From Plecoglossus altivelis (lineage: Eukaryota; Chordata; Actinopteri; Osmeriformes; Plecoglossidae): a stretch of 64,000 nucleotides of DNA. The DNA lies in contig BROE01000019.1 of assembly GCA_036571765.1 (NCBI GenBank), positions 1,725,367 through 1,789,366 on the forward strand. The letters are read 5' to 3'. Positions 1-13,900 of this stretch are shown piece after piece (the first letter of the stretch is position 1; every line of letters starts with the position of its first letter). A program made the position numbers and the translations under genes. Under the pieces are notes generated by a model, which saw nothing but the letters and a program-made list of their open reading frames with translations, did no database searches and was not told where the DNA came from.

Positions 1-3000
1 AGGAGACAGAAAGGACATAAAAGAGCAATTACGAAAGCAAGGGCATTTTCCGTGATCAAAAGACTAAACATATGAAAAAGGTGAATTTAAAATGAGTACA
101 CTACTGGCTTAGCACTGTGAAAAAGAGTTTATGTGAACAGAAAGAGTTGATAGATTCTGTGCCACAGTAATAGGTGGACCAGGCCGTGAGCAAACACCCA
201 AAGAACTTCAACCACAATTAAAGTTTGGGAAACTAGCTTTTTGCCCTCACCAGACATTGCACAAACTTGTAAAAATGCGTTACATCAAACTCTTTCATCC
301 TATTCAACGTACAGTACACGGGGGATTTACACCTGCAACCTCTTGATCTGCAAAACGCTAAACCACAGAACACATACCCTCCCCCTTTCTGGAGAACAGA
401 AGCCTTTTTGAACATATTTTATTCAAAGTCAAAACAATTCAACATTCAAACAATGTGCCATTTAAAAACACGAATGCTATAAACATATACCCAAGACCAA
501 CATAAATACGTAAACAACAAAAGAATCAACGAACAAAGTACAAGTTGTAACAAACAGTATAATCATTAAATGTTAAAGTTTACCCCATTTGGGTGTAACA
601 GCAGAAGAGAGTCAGGTGGAAAATAGAGATAATACCTATAATTACATTCAAGTGAATTAATCTCTCATGATGATAGCAGAGTAGTGTAAACAATGCTTTG
701 TGTTTTCAAGAGATACTCGTCCTTCCTCTCTATGTCACAATGATCCTTTTTTTCAGCCCTCTTTTGTCTCCTTTCTTCTCTTCACTCGTCTTCACCTTGG
801 TTTGTTTTGTTAGTGTCTCCTTTCCTCCACCTCAATGCTTCCTCAACTCCTCGAGTTCATGAGTACTACGACACATTTTCTCGTTTGTATTATGGCTCCA
901 TTTTCAAGCCTTTCCTTAAACAATGCGGGAGGGAGTGCATGACCATTAGTGGCTATAAATCACAATGTTTGTCATTATGAATCACGCAAGTACAGCAAGC
1001 TGAGTGCCACTCGGTGACTAATAGGCTTTTTTGAGGTAAAAGCCTCCTCGCCCCCAACGTCTAACGGCAGTTGATGCTCTTGATTGGGCAAGGTACAAAG
1101 GACGCGTTTCTTTTTTCTCAAGGCCCTCTCTTCTTTCAATCATGATGATTATGGTGGATGTAAATGACAGGACGCAGAGATTCACAATCAGGGATTTTGG
1201 TTTGCTTTTCTGTTCGCTGGAATAACACTTCTCCACCACTGAGAAGAGTCAATGAGCGCCTCAGGAACTCCACTTTGAATCAAGCCATATCAGATCTCAT
1301 AGCACACATTGAACACTGGAAAATATCGATGAGTGGCTTTTCAGGTTACACAAGAACACAACTATACTGCAGCATGGAGGGAATATTTTGGGGTTTAGGG
1401 TTCAACGTGAATGACTATGTCTTAATGTTAGCCAGAGGTTTTGTTAATCTTAATCTGAGCTGTCAGATGGCCTGAGGAGTCTGATTTTCTTGTGGGATAT
1501 GAACGTAATATGTTCAAGAGATGACTGCGAAATTCAGATAACTCAGGAGCAACAGAGTACTTTTACATGTCAATCCTGTTTGAGGACCACACACTAACAC
1601 ATTCATGTGCACTCAGGTGCTGCAATGTCAGTCCTTGACTTGTGGATGATGTGAGCGCGGTGGGTAGAACAAATTGGGTGGGGGCAGTGTTTGGCTAGCT
1701 TGGTCTCATAGGGGTTCAGTGTGTGTGTATGTTTATGTGCATGTGTGTGTGTGTTCATGGGCAAATGCCTGTGGGTGTTTCTGTTGTCTTTCCGACCACA
1801 TCAGTGTTGTTTGTCAGGCTGCCCTTCCTTTGAATTAATTATTACCAAAGTGAGGTAACAGACAGACACACACACACACACACACATACCACACAGGTAG
1901 TTGAGGACTCTCATTCTTTAAGTGTCACTTTCCTGCTGGAAGCACAGCACTCTAATGAGGACATTACTGCATTTAGGAAAGGATGAAATGTTTAATCACA
2001 GTTACTTGGGAGAGTTCCAGCCAGTATCACTGTTAAACAGAAGGTTTCAGATGTTTAAAACGGCAACAACAGAGAAGAACCACTTGAGAATCAGAAACTT
2101 CTGTGGTTGTCCTCTTTTGGGCAGTCTCCTTAATCCATATAAATCCTTTGCCTAGCAGCCATGGATACTGTTTCAATGATATGATTTTCTTAGTGTGGGT
2201 TTCTGTGTGTGTGTGTGTGTTTGTTTGTGTGTGTGTGTGAGGTGATAAACAGCTCATAGCCAGTGGGCAGCAAAGAACCTCCATCTCTTTTGTCCTGCTG
2301 ACCCCTCAGCACAGACTGACCTACTTTCAGGAGAGGAAACGTAAGGCAGGACATTATCCAATCTCTGTAGCACAGACTCTTGGGAACATAATGGGTGTAA
2401 AGTATATACTTAGTTTCTTTAGGGTTATTGTCCTATCTTTCTTGACACGCATGACATTGGAATGTTCCTTCTCCACGGTCTGTAATTAATTTGTCTGAGA
2501 CCTTAAAATCTAGTGCACTGTGCTGGATCGCATGACCGCAAACTGTCAAGAAACAAATAAATAAAACAGTGTAAATTCTCCGTATACGTTAGCTTGGAAA
2601 TAAGTTTGTTTGCGGTTCTGAAGTGTGTTTATTTGCCGCAGATATGTAGGCCAACCCAAGCAAGCTTGTTTGTGTATTATGGCTCAGTCTTCAGCAGGTG
2701 GTAAGTGACACAAATCGAGTCTGAGATAACAAGATACTTGTAGATAACATTCACAGAGAAGTGAAAATCAGAAAACCATGTTCTAACTAATCGAGTTCTC
2801 TATTGTATTGTGTTCAGTAATGCTAAAAAAAGAAGACTGGGTATTTTAATCAGACCAAACTCCGTGATTGACTGATTGTGTCCCTCTCCCTCCATTTGAG
2901 AAATGACATTGCTCAACTATAATCAGTGTGTTTGTAGGGGTGTGTGTGTGTGTTTCTCTCTGATGGTATATTACTGAGAGCATACATGACTATGGCCCAG

Positions 3001-3100
3001 GGAATAGCTGAGCAGTTGGACCCTGTGCACTGCTAATACGGCTGATCACTGCTCCTGGATGCCAAAGGAGGAAAGACAGAAGGATGGGAGAAAAGCAGAG

Positions 3101-3202
<102 letters not shown>

Positions 3203-6200
3203 GAGACGATCAAAGGATTCTTCTCTCATTCTTTATTTGTGCCAGTGGAAAGAAATATTCTGAAAGCAAATGGAAACTGTAATGACTGGTGTGGAGTGTA
3301 AAACTCAAGCATTTACAGGTTTTGTGGAGATTTCATTGTTGTTAAATTTACACCGTGAGGAGACTGTATCGAGCAACAATATTTAATGGCTGCTCAAACA
3401 AGATGAGTGAGGGGTCAGAATCCTTTCAGAATCAAAATCATTTCCTTAATGTAACAGGTGTTGGGCAAAGGCTGCCCAAACCACCTGTCCAATAATAGCA
3501 TCCAGAACATAAACAGCATGATTATGTCCATCTGGGAAGACTTCAACTGAAGACTACAGCTTGCAAGCGTGTGAGGGCATGCCATCAAAATCTCCCATCT
3601 AAAACCTTTTGAATGTGCAGGACACCCACGGTTTCAGGTGTTTGGGTCAATGTGTTTGTGTGTGATAATGGACCCCTCCTCCTTCCTCATAATTAGGAGT
3701 CTGAGGGTTGGCTGGTTGATGCATTAAGCCATAACGTCTAACTGTGACCTCCTGTTGATACCTTATGAGACCCCCTGCCTCCTCCAGCCCATTTGCATCT
3801 CGCCCACTTCTACCTCCCTTAACCCAGCCTCTTCCCTCTCTAACAAGCTAATGCAACCGTGCCCGTGATGCTCTACACTGGTCTATATACCGAAATGATC
3901 CGCTTTATATTGTCATTCTGTTAGTTAACCGGTATTTCATCCATATATTGATGCGTCTTAGTCAACTAAATGGGACCAAGAGTTGAAAGCGAATCGAGCA
4001 AAACTGAAATATTTTTGGACAAGGTTGAAATTCTCATCCAAACAATGTCAAATGCCGTACTGTATGTCATTGGATTATAAAAAGGACACCTGCATGATAT
4101 GAATTTTGCTGAGTGCCCGATTCTTGAGATTCTCGTTTGAATCTAAAACCCCTTCTGATTCGTACACAAATACACACACTACGATTCCTGGCATTTATAG
4201 ATATGTATACATTACATACATTATTTTTATTTAGTTTGTTCATTTGACTCAATGAGCATGCATAGAATGCAAAACTACCGATATATGTTCCAGTAGCAAG
4301 GCAGCTGTTTTTTCATAATTCAAGATCTTTGGGACCCACAGGTGCAAAAAGGTTTGTCCAGGTAGCTACTCAAGTAGGCTGCTAAATAGTTATGGTGGCA
4401 TGTTATCAAATCTGTTTGAGAAACAGAACTTTGAGAAACAGTCATTCAGGTACTTGGAAGCTGGTTTGTAGTAGGTGGAGTGTGTGAATATTGCTAATGC
4501 ACTGAGCCTCTGATGGGCACAAGGGTAGAGAAGGTAAGAATAATGTGGGATTTGTTATGTCTCTTAGAGGCAGAGTCAAGGGTGCCTGTAAAGTCTCACC
4601 CTGCGAGGCAGCTGGATTCATAAGATTATAACCATTGAACCATCTATTTTACCAAGCTCCAAGTTATTAATTTGTGCCTGAACCACTGTTCTCAGACCAA
4701 TCTGTAACATATGAGGACCTTATGGCAGCTATGGTCATGGTTGATGTTACTCTGTTATAGACAGTGATAGACAAATGATTCATACAGTCACCAGCCACAT
4801 GCATTCCAAATGTGCCTACTCTCTTCCAAACAGTTTTCCAAGGACAACTTCCCAGACGGTTTTGTCAAACAATCTGGTGAGTGAGGTTAAGAAACATCAT
4901 GGTGCATCAGTGACTTTACCAACTGTGACAGTTATTGAAAAAATATAACTATCCATCATTTTACAGCTGTAGATTCAAAGATTTTTTATTAAGCAATAAC
5001 AACTTGAGAGGCACTTTCGGCCTTTAATTTGAATAATTTTCATTCAAATTGTTATACGACTCAAAGTAATTCCCTAGCTTGACAAAGTTTTAATGGGATA
5101 ATGGATTATTGAATATTTAGGTGTGTTTTTGCCATCGGCTCATATTGTTACACATATTTAGATGATCTTTCCTTTGGCGAGCATAACCTATTCTAATCTC
5201 ACATATACATTTATTATTGTTATTGTTATTATTTTACCACCCCTAAGGATCCCTCAATGCTTGGACTACGTAGACAACACCTTTGTCGAAATGTTCGTCT
5301 TCGTGCCGATTGAGTCGCTTGTAGCTGTACTTACAGCATTTTGCACGGTTTAGGAGCTTCCAACATTTTTGTGGCAGAAACTGCTTTGAGTGGCACCTCA
5401 CTGCTGGCTAAACATCACAACTTCGGCACACGTTAGCGACGACGCGTACATTCGACGCTCTAGAAAGACAAACAGCGGTTTGTACGAGCCCTCTGCTTTT
5501 GTACATCTAGGAAGAGTTTATTGTACTTTTCGCTAGGTACCTTCGAACGTGTCTTAATCTATTAGACAAGTGGGATCCCTTTCGTTCTTTTTGTGAAGTC
5601 TCACAAGCCCTACCTACCCGGCGTCATGGAGGCGATCAGCCAAATAATTATTTAGCTCTAGCTTTGCTAGTATTAGTATATGCTATATTTTAGCAAGGGG
5701 TTAGACAGTTCGGGGTTAGCAGCTGTAGCTTCAAAAGACACACATTCGGCGACTTCTTTAATATGCCATTGTCCACAAGCCGCATTGTTTTCTTCATATT
5801 ATCAGGAAAGCGTGTGAATGCTGATTGTGACCTGACATGCAATTTGTTTTCATTATGTTCGTAAAATGTAATATCCGTGCCATACAATTCAGCTACACCA
5901 TAGCATAGATAGATTAAATGCATTATTTCGGCTTTGGTTCAATCGATGTGAACTGCCCCAAATTACATCTCACCAACCCCAATGTTCCTTCGACGACATC
6001 ACACAAGGTAACGATCATGTTGATTTTTATTTGTTCAATCAGGTGTTGAGGCTCTGAAGAAAACATGTAAACACATAACACTTTTTCTTGTTGCACAAAC
6101 AAAACATATTGTCTCTGTACAGGCCCGGGTGCTGCGCTCCCCTGTCGAATTAGCTTGTAGGCTAAATGTCAAACAGATGCCTTTACATTCCTCCAGCTCT

Positions 6201-7161
6201 TTTCATTCACGCTACCAGGATCTCAATCCGCACTCATCCCTTTGTTCCCCTCTTTTTTTCTCCCAAAATGTGGTTCTTTATAAATAGAAGAGACAACACT
6301 GACATGCAAGTTCACTGTTGCCTGTTCCCTGGGACGCGAAGTGAGTCTCTCATGTCCATACTTGACATTTACCAGGATGGAATCTTGGTAGTGACTCAGC
6401 TAAGACATAGTACCCAGCCCATTATACAAAGACCAAATTTTCAGTCCTTCACACTTCTGAAGAAGTTTTCCTTCCCATCCCTGTGTGTAGTCATTCTGCC
6501 CCTTAGCATAGTTTGAGTATGTGTCGTATGTATCTAAGAGGCAGTTTGAGGCAAAAAATATCAGTCTTCTTCATATTGTGCTTTTTTACAAGGAAGTTGG
6601 AGCATCACAGTTCAAGACACACAGATCCAAAGTGTTAAGTCATCTAAGACGAAACATTTTGGCATAGAAACTTTGATGTTTTGGTTCTGAGGTGATGATT
6701 TGGCACTTTGAGTTTTTACTAAGTTCAATTTACTAATAAACACTGTAAATCTGTGTAATTTTCATGGGTGTAAGGCAATGTTTTTGTAGTATAAATATTA
6801 TAAATAAGTAACATACAGTTCTAAGATTATTATCACAACCATATACTCTATGTCATAGACTTTTTCTGTACTTACATTAATTAACATGACAACCAACTGA
6901 ATTATGAGCATAATAAAACCCTATTTTGACTCAAGCAAATATACAAAAACGGTGTACTGAAAACAAAGTACAATATTAAATTCCCTTCTATTTTTGAATT
7001 GTGTATTGTACTTTCTCTGGTATGGATTCAGGTGGAAAGGTTTCACAGGCAACCTGAGGTCTGAGGTGAAGGAGCATTTTACCCAAACATTTTTGATAAT
7101 GACCTACTTATACAAATAAATCCATTGATGTTAAATATATGATTATTAGGTGGGCAAATAA

Positions 7162-7167
7162 TTTATT
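7162..7167 (-). terminator. Candidate poly(A) signal for mtnr1b
   Basis: The first clear AATAAA on the minus strand that I noticed downstream of the mtnr1b stop, about 380 bases after it. The region is AT-rich, so a chance match is possible. Confidence 0.25.
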
Positions 7168-7545
7168 CTCAATCTTAAAAGAGTGTTGTGCATGCAAATT
7201 GCATTCTACTAAGATAATTAAAATGATGAGACTAAAACGGCTATATTTACTGTAAGTTATAGACTACCAACAGTGATTTTACATCATTTAATATGCAGGG
7301 AAGAAGGATGGAAAACTATATGTTTTCGAGAAAAGTGCTCCTTAAAGATATGGTAAACCTTCATAACAACCTTTGCCTCACAGGTCCAGATTGACATCAC
7401 AAGACAAAGGCAGTCAGCCCATTACAAAAGAAGGAACAGTTCAGGTCAATGTTTAGGGTGTCTAATGTCCAGTAACATTCAGTGCTATACCACTTTCTCC
7501 AAAGGAGATACCAGCCACAGTTACCAGACAGACAGTCTTTTCAAG

Positions 7546-7971
7546 CTAAGATTTCAGGCTTCTTTCTTTCAGGTCTTTGAATGACTCGTTGTTGTTAAAC
7601 TGTGGCCCCGGGGATGGTTTGCTTCTAGCAGCATCTGTAGCAGCCCGTGACGTCTCTGTGTACAGGAGGCGTGACACCCAGACAGATGTGATAATGCGCT
7701 TGTACTCATTCCGGAAGTTTCTGTTGAGGAGGCCATAGATGATGGCATTCAGGCAGCTGTTAAAATAAGCCATGAAGTAGCTGACCACAAAAAGCCACTC
7801 AGGGATGCGAGGGGCCAGACGGGGCGGGTCTATGGCTACAGCCAACCCAATCAGGTTGAGAGGAGCCCAGCAGATGGCGAATAGAACGAAGACCACAAAC
7901 ATTGTGACGAAGTTCCGCATGTCACTCGGTTTAAGGCGGGGGCCCTCGTTGGTCTTCACTTTTTTCCGCAC
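7546..7971 (-). CDS. mtnr1b: mtnr1b coding exon 4 with stop
   Basis: Residues 227-367: IL3 (RKKVK...LKPSD), TM6 with CWAPLN, ECL3, TM7 with NAIIYGLL, then a tail of about 55 residues containing SKPSPGP and ending in LKS. Acceptor GTGTAG at 7972. Confidence 0.93.
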   Translation of the reverse strand: MRKKVKTNEGPRLKPSDMRNFVTMFVVFVLFAICWAPLNLIGLAVAIDPPRLAPRIPEWLFVVSYFMAYFNSCLNAIIYGLLNRNFRNEYKRIITSVWVSRLLYTETSRAATDAARSKPSPGPQFNNNESFKDLKERSLKS

Positions 7972-10900
7972 CTACACGAGACAGACAAAGAGTAAAAATG
8001 TCACGCAGAAATCTCGACTTTGGAGCAATCCAGGAAGTCTTAAATCATCATATGACACATATCACTGAATGGCTGCAAACCAGGAACACACCCACCTGGA
8101 TGACCAGCACCCATATTCGCAGGTAGCAGAAGGTCACCACAGCGATGGGGACCAGGAAGTGAATCACCACCACGGCCACAGTGTAGGAGCTGCTAACGTT
8201 CTGGGCAAAGGTGCAGGAGTAGACTCTAGGGTCATAGCGCAGGGAGCCCACGAACAGGTTGGGAAGGATGGCCAGGACGGTGAGCAGCCAGATGAGGGCG
8301 ACGAAGAGCAGGGTGTTGCGGAAGCTGTACAGGCGGTGGTAGGAGAAGGAGTGGCAGATGTAGCAGTAGCGGTTCACTGCGATGCCTGTGATGTTGAAGA
8401 TGGATCCGATCACGCTGAGGCCCATGAGGAAGCCACTCACCTACGCATGTGTGTGTGCGTGTATTGGGGTAATTGGAGTGGGTGGGGTAAGAGGACAGAG
8501 GGATGGATTTGATATAGCAAGAGGACGGTGACAGAAGCCAGAGAACAGAATGGGGAAACAAGAGCAGGAGGGTGAAAATTGGTTGTAGTTTTTTCAATTT
8601 TTTTTTCAGATTTCAATGTGTAAATGCAGCAGGAAATGTCTTACCATACACTGCGTGTCACCGAGGGACCACTCGTCGTGAAAGAGCGCATAGAGGACCA
8701 GGGGGTAGGGATAGAAAGCCACCACCAGGTCCGCGAACGCCAGGCTGACCACAAACACATTTCCTGAGGACGAAGAAAGGGAGATGACAAAGGTCAGACA
8801 CAAGACAAAGAAACAGAGGGGATAAACATACCAGATATTTCCTGATGACCCTTATTCAGATCAACAGTGACTTGTTTTAAATGGACGCATTTACAGTCTC
8901 TACAAGGGCACCAGGTGAATGTCTAGGTGTTGCAATCGCAGCAAATGAGTCCAGTTAGCCGGAATGTTCCCTTTCAGCTAACTCCCCTTGACATCTTTTT
9001 GTAGACAGTCACACACCAACCATCCCGCAGAATGCATTTGCATATAAATTGGAGGACAGGCACGGCTTATGAAAAAGTAAAGAAAGCAAAAGAGTGACAT
9101 TTCCTAACCTCACCACTAAGCAACTTTTTCCACCCTATCATCATCAAGCTTCCCTTGAACAATGACTCAGAAATTGGTAGTGGCACAAAGGACCTGGTCT
9201 TGTTTAGAGTGTGCGTGTGCCATTTCTCCTATTTAATGAAACCAGGACTGCATTTAATTTACACAGTATTTGCCATGCCATCCATCTTCATCCCAAAGTT
9301 TCATTATCCCTCGTGATCTCTTGCACTTACACCCTCCACACCATCTCTACCCTACGCATAATAATCATGCACACACAAGCTGACAAAACACAGGGCCACA
9401 GACACCAATCCATTTATTCCCTGCAAAACAATATTCCACGCCATGCCCATGCGAGCAAGTTCTGTTGGTGCTGAGTGTCGTGTGGGAAAGCAGTCACAGC
9501 CGTCACAGTCACTCGCTTACAGGAAGCAGACGTCCAATCTCTCTGTCTCTGTCTCTCTCTCTCTCTCTCTCTCACTCTCTCTACCATATTCTGGGGATTA
9601 AGACACACATTGGAAGGGCACTCTTAGCCAGACAAGCATGTGCATGCAATCCGTTGAGACCTCTGCTTGATCTTTCAAATGCGGCTGATTGAGATGGCCT
9701 GTTGATAAGAAGTGTCACTCAGCTAGTGTCGGTACACACATGCGCACACACGCACACACACAAATGAGTTACTCTGCTGGAAACGCAAAACAAAGAGAAA
9801 GTATTTGTGTGCGTGTGTTTTTGGACGGATGTCAATAGATTTGGTCAAATAACACAGCAACTGGAAAACTCTATTGAGCTGCGTCGCTACACGTTTTCAC
9901 AGAGCGGGAAACGAAAGATGAACATCTGTGATGAAGCAGGACGGTGTGCACACGTCCGCATCGTATCACGCTTGTGCTATTCCAGTCTCGTCTGTTCAAT
10001 AAGCCATGGATTAGTGTCATTATAATGACATTTTGTCATTATCAAGGAGTTTGGAATTCTAAACGCACATTGTAACAACCTTCAACAAATCAGGAATGAA
10101 GCCCAAAGCTACCGTTGAGATCCCTGCGCGAGGTCTACCAGTAGATACCGTGGAAAGATTGCCACAGCGACTGACTTCGTTTGCATTTAGATTCCTTTTC
10201 ACTGGGAAGAAAAAGACCTGTGGGTTTGAGGGTTATGATGTGTCCATGAACAGGGGGAAAGATACCGTATTAAGGTGAGACCAGGGAAAGAGGAGGGAGA
10301 GAGAGAGAAATATACGTCAAAGAAATGATAGAGAGACAGACCAGGTCACTGAAATAGGCCGACAATTTGTGGGCAGAACACTTCGCAAATTGTACCAAAG
10401 TGTTCACAGGAAAAGGTCAACTGGCCACCCCAAACTGGATCAACAAATACATCCAATGTTGTGTCTGCCATTGGAATTTACAGACTAATCTTGAAAGATA
10501 TTTAGTACGGTCATTCCTGCTCAACCATAATAACATGACCACCAGGCAGGGCAGTAGAAGCTCTCTCTCTCTCTTTCAGACTTTCAGCCTCAGCTCATTT
10601 CCCTCATCTGTCTCCTAATCTAAAAGGACAGTGACGCGGGATGCCTGCTGCTTTTCTCCTCCCTTGTCTCCACCCCTCCGTCCTCTTTGTGGGCCAGAGC
10701 AGACTGGAAAAGACAAAGAGCAAGACACGGTTGGCTGTAGCTCTGGTCCGGGAGGTTTAGTAGAAAGGCTAAGCTATGACACTCTGCTGGAGGTCATGAA
10801 GTGGACTGCATCAGACTTGAACCATGCTAAAGGGTCTCACCAGACAGGAGGCAGAACGCAGGGTCATGTTTGTCCCATTGCATAGGGTACAAGGGTGAAA

Positions 10901-13900
10901 AAGAACTGCAGGGGTCAGGACTGGGCAGGTAGATCATGGGTGTGTGTATGTGTTACATCATCTAATTGAATTAGTTTTATGAGTAACATAAAGGCTGTGA
11001 CAGCCAATATCTAGCGTTCAACCAACTATATTTGAAGTAACGACTTGTTAAAGAGAAAAATGTTTATAATAAAGTAGGACTGTCAACAAATACAAACCTT
11101 TTCCACTGGCATGTTCATTCCAGCTGTTAACCTTCACCAGAGGTAACAACTACTTTACTAGATGGATGGAGAGCAGAAACGCAAGTGTGTATATGAAAGT
11201 ATACAATTCTCTGGATTAGAACATGGCATGATGAACCCGTTTGCCAATTCTGGGGTAGACCGTTTTGTTGTATGAATATGTAAAAGCTTGTTGTATTCCC
11301 TCTTATTTGAACATGTGCACATGCACAGACCCCGAAAACCACCACTGCATATGGTTCAAATGCTTGACTGTGGTGCGCGTGCCCATATAAAAGGGAAGTG
11401 TTTTCCAAGGCTGTACAGTCTGTTCCAGACTGTAAATGGCTACAATAATGCCAGGGAAAAACATCTGGTGGCAAAAAACTATTGTTCATCATATTGACAG
11501 CTAGTAATGAAACTACTCAGCATTTCTTTCCTATTCCTCTAGTGTCAACTGACGTACTGGAAGAGGGTGAACAGACGTACAGTATTGAAATCTGACGAGC
11601 GCTTGTCAAACCGCCTGAAAAGGCTCAAAATCATCTTATTCTAATCACTACAAGGTAATCCTCATTTGTAACTGCTCACACTGGATTAATCCTTATTCCG
11701 TTGTGCTCTCCTTGATTTATTTATCCTGCGATTTAAACACCATTCCCATAATTAAGTCATTAATTACAAAGGAAAAAACAAGGAGTTTTGGGGGGTTGAA
11801 TTGTCTGTGCGCAGACATGGATGAAAGACAATGTTTTAATGAGGAAGCCAGTAGCAATTACTTAGGAAAGCAATAAAAAAAAAGTTTGAAGAGTTGAAAT
11901 GGCCCCCCTGAGTTGACCTCCAGCTCTTAACTCGGCAAGACTGTTGTAAACATGGTATACAGTCTCCATTAGCCAGAGAGTTGAACAGACCACCATGTGG
12001 ATTAAAGCTACTGTGGATAACCCCTCCTTGACCTCCCTAAACACACATTAAAGCACCACCTGCACTCAGTAAGAGGGTATGAGAGATACATCTCACACTA
12101 ACAAGGGTATTTGGTGAGGAAGTTCTCTTAGTCCAGCCACAAAGCTCCGCCGTCGTGCTGAACCTGTCAGTGAGCTCGACTTGTCCAGGGTGCTGAACCT
12201 GTCAGTGAGAAGGCCTTGTCCATGGTGCTGAACTGGCCTGTCTGCCTGCATGCTGGCCTGTTACATGGTTCTCGTTGCCAACTATTTATCCTATGAGTAG
12301 GTTATCCTCCATTGGGTTTTCACTGCACTAATGCAATCTATCTGGCTTCCCTCCCAACCTGTCTCACTATATCTCCCACTCAACTTTTCACAGAGACAAC
12401 GGATTGTGGAATGAGTGAAAGAGACAGAAAGAGAAAGAAAGACTAAAGAATAAAATGGTACAGGGCCAAGGCGCCGCTGTCCCCACCTTGTCTTAGACGG
12501 TTAAAGAGAGGCACAAAGGCAGATGAGTAATCCAAACCCTCTTTTGAGGCAACAAACTAAAACTCCAAAAGCGTCTAAAAGGAAGAAGGTGACTTCCAAC
12601 AACAGGCCACATAATCACTGTGCTCATACTGTGAAGCCTACCATTCTTTAACACCGCCACGTTGTGACCTCTAACTGGATGTAACAATTCATCACAAGAT
12701 TTCCCCAGCAATCTTCCACCATGCTGGGATCGCAGAATTCCTCATGTTCCCACGAGGTGGGGCCATAGAAAAGTCTGACTCAACTAGAACGCTCTGAACT
12801 AGAACGCTGTGGACGGAGCGACACGCTAATCCTCTGTTTACTCTTTCAGTTTGGGGCTGAACAGTCACTGCCAACGCACAGTCCAATCAGCTTGGCAGCT
12901 GTCTCGGCATACAGACTAGGATGTTAATGTCATCCCCCACGCATGAGCATTCAGGAAGGAGACAGGGAAATTATTGATGGGGTGGAGGGCTTGCAGAACT
13001 CCTTCTGCAACTGTCGACGTATAGGGCCTCACCTTTATCCTTCCTTGGGCTTGGCAAACAGGGGGGGTTGGGAAAGCGTTGGACTAGTGCCATTTCGGTT
13101 GGCCTCTGCCATGTCACGAAGCTGTCCATTCAATAAGGGTTGAGTATCCCGCAGTGCATGGTGAGCAGCCTGGGTGTCGGAGGAAATGTTATGACCAGCT
13201 AACGAGGGCCTCATCTCCCGCTAGCTCAACAGCACTGCCAGAAGTCCCAACGGACAGCTTAGCGCAGGCTGAGCACGGCCAAGACTATAGCAGAATCTGG
13301 GATGATGAACTGGAAAGATGATTCAGCTTGGCACCGCAATGTGTATTTGTGTGTGTGTATGTGTTTGTTGCGTGTTTGGGCACGCACGTGTCTTTGTGTG
13401 CGTGCGTGAGCGTCGACACAAGACAGGTGGAGGGAGGAAACAGACGAGTCCAGGAAGATCAAGAAGGCGAGGTGAGAGAGTGAGTCTGAGAAGAAACGCT
13501 TTCAGTGACAAACAATGAGGTAAAATCACTTTGCTAGGTGGAGCAAACGGAGACTTTTCACTGTTCCAGGGCTGTTCATTGTCCTTAGGATCACAGCCAT
13601 GGAGAATTCACTCCAGTTCACAGGACTCATCATCTTCAAAAACGGCGGTTATGCCGTCAACATTTGAGCAAGTTCAAACAAAACGTGACAAAGCAGTCTT
13701 ACAGAGAACGCTGGCCTGGCTACAATGCTCTGTGTCAGCAGTCCCAACTTTCCTTTTCTCTCTGTCTTTCTCCTTCCTGAACCCACTCTCTCTCATCCTC
13801 TCTCTCACTCTTTCTTGCTCTCCCTTGCTCCCCTTCTTATTGTCTTTTTGCTAATGCCTCTCTTCTCTGAAAAATGAAAGGAAGCACAGTACATCAAAGT

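Noticed and set aside
6166..6516. 116-residue open frame as a small gene
   Set aside because: No recognisable domain, signal or neighbouring exon; plausible by chance in AT-rich DNA.
8069..8512. 147-residue histidine- and glycine-rich open frame on the plus strand
   Set aside because: Antisense to mtnr1b exon 3 and its splice sites; composition mirrors the receptor codons.
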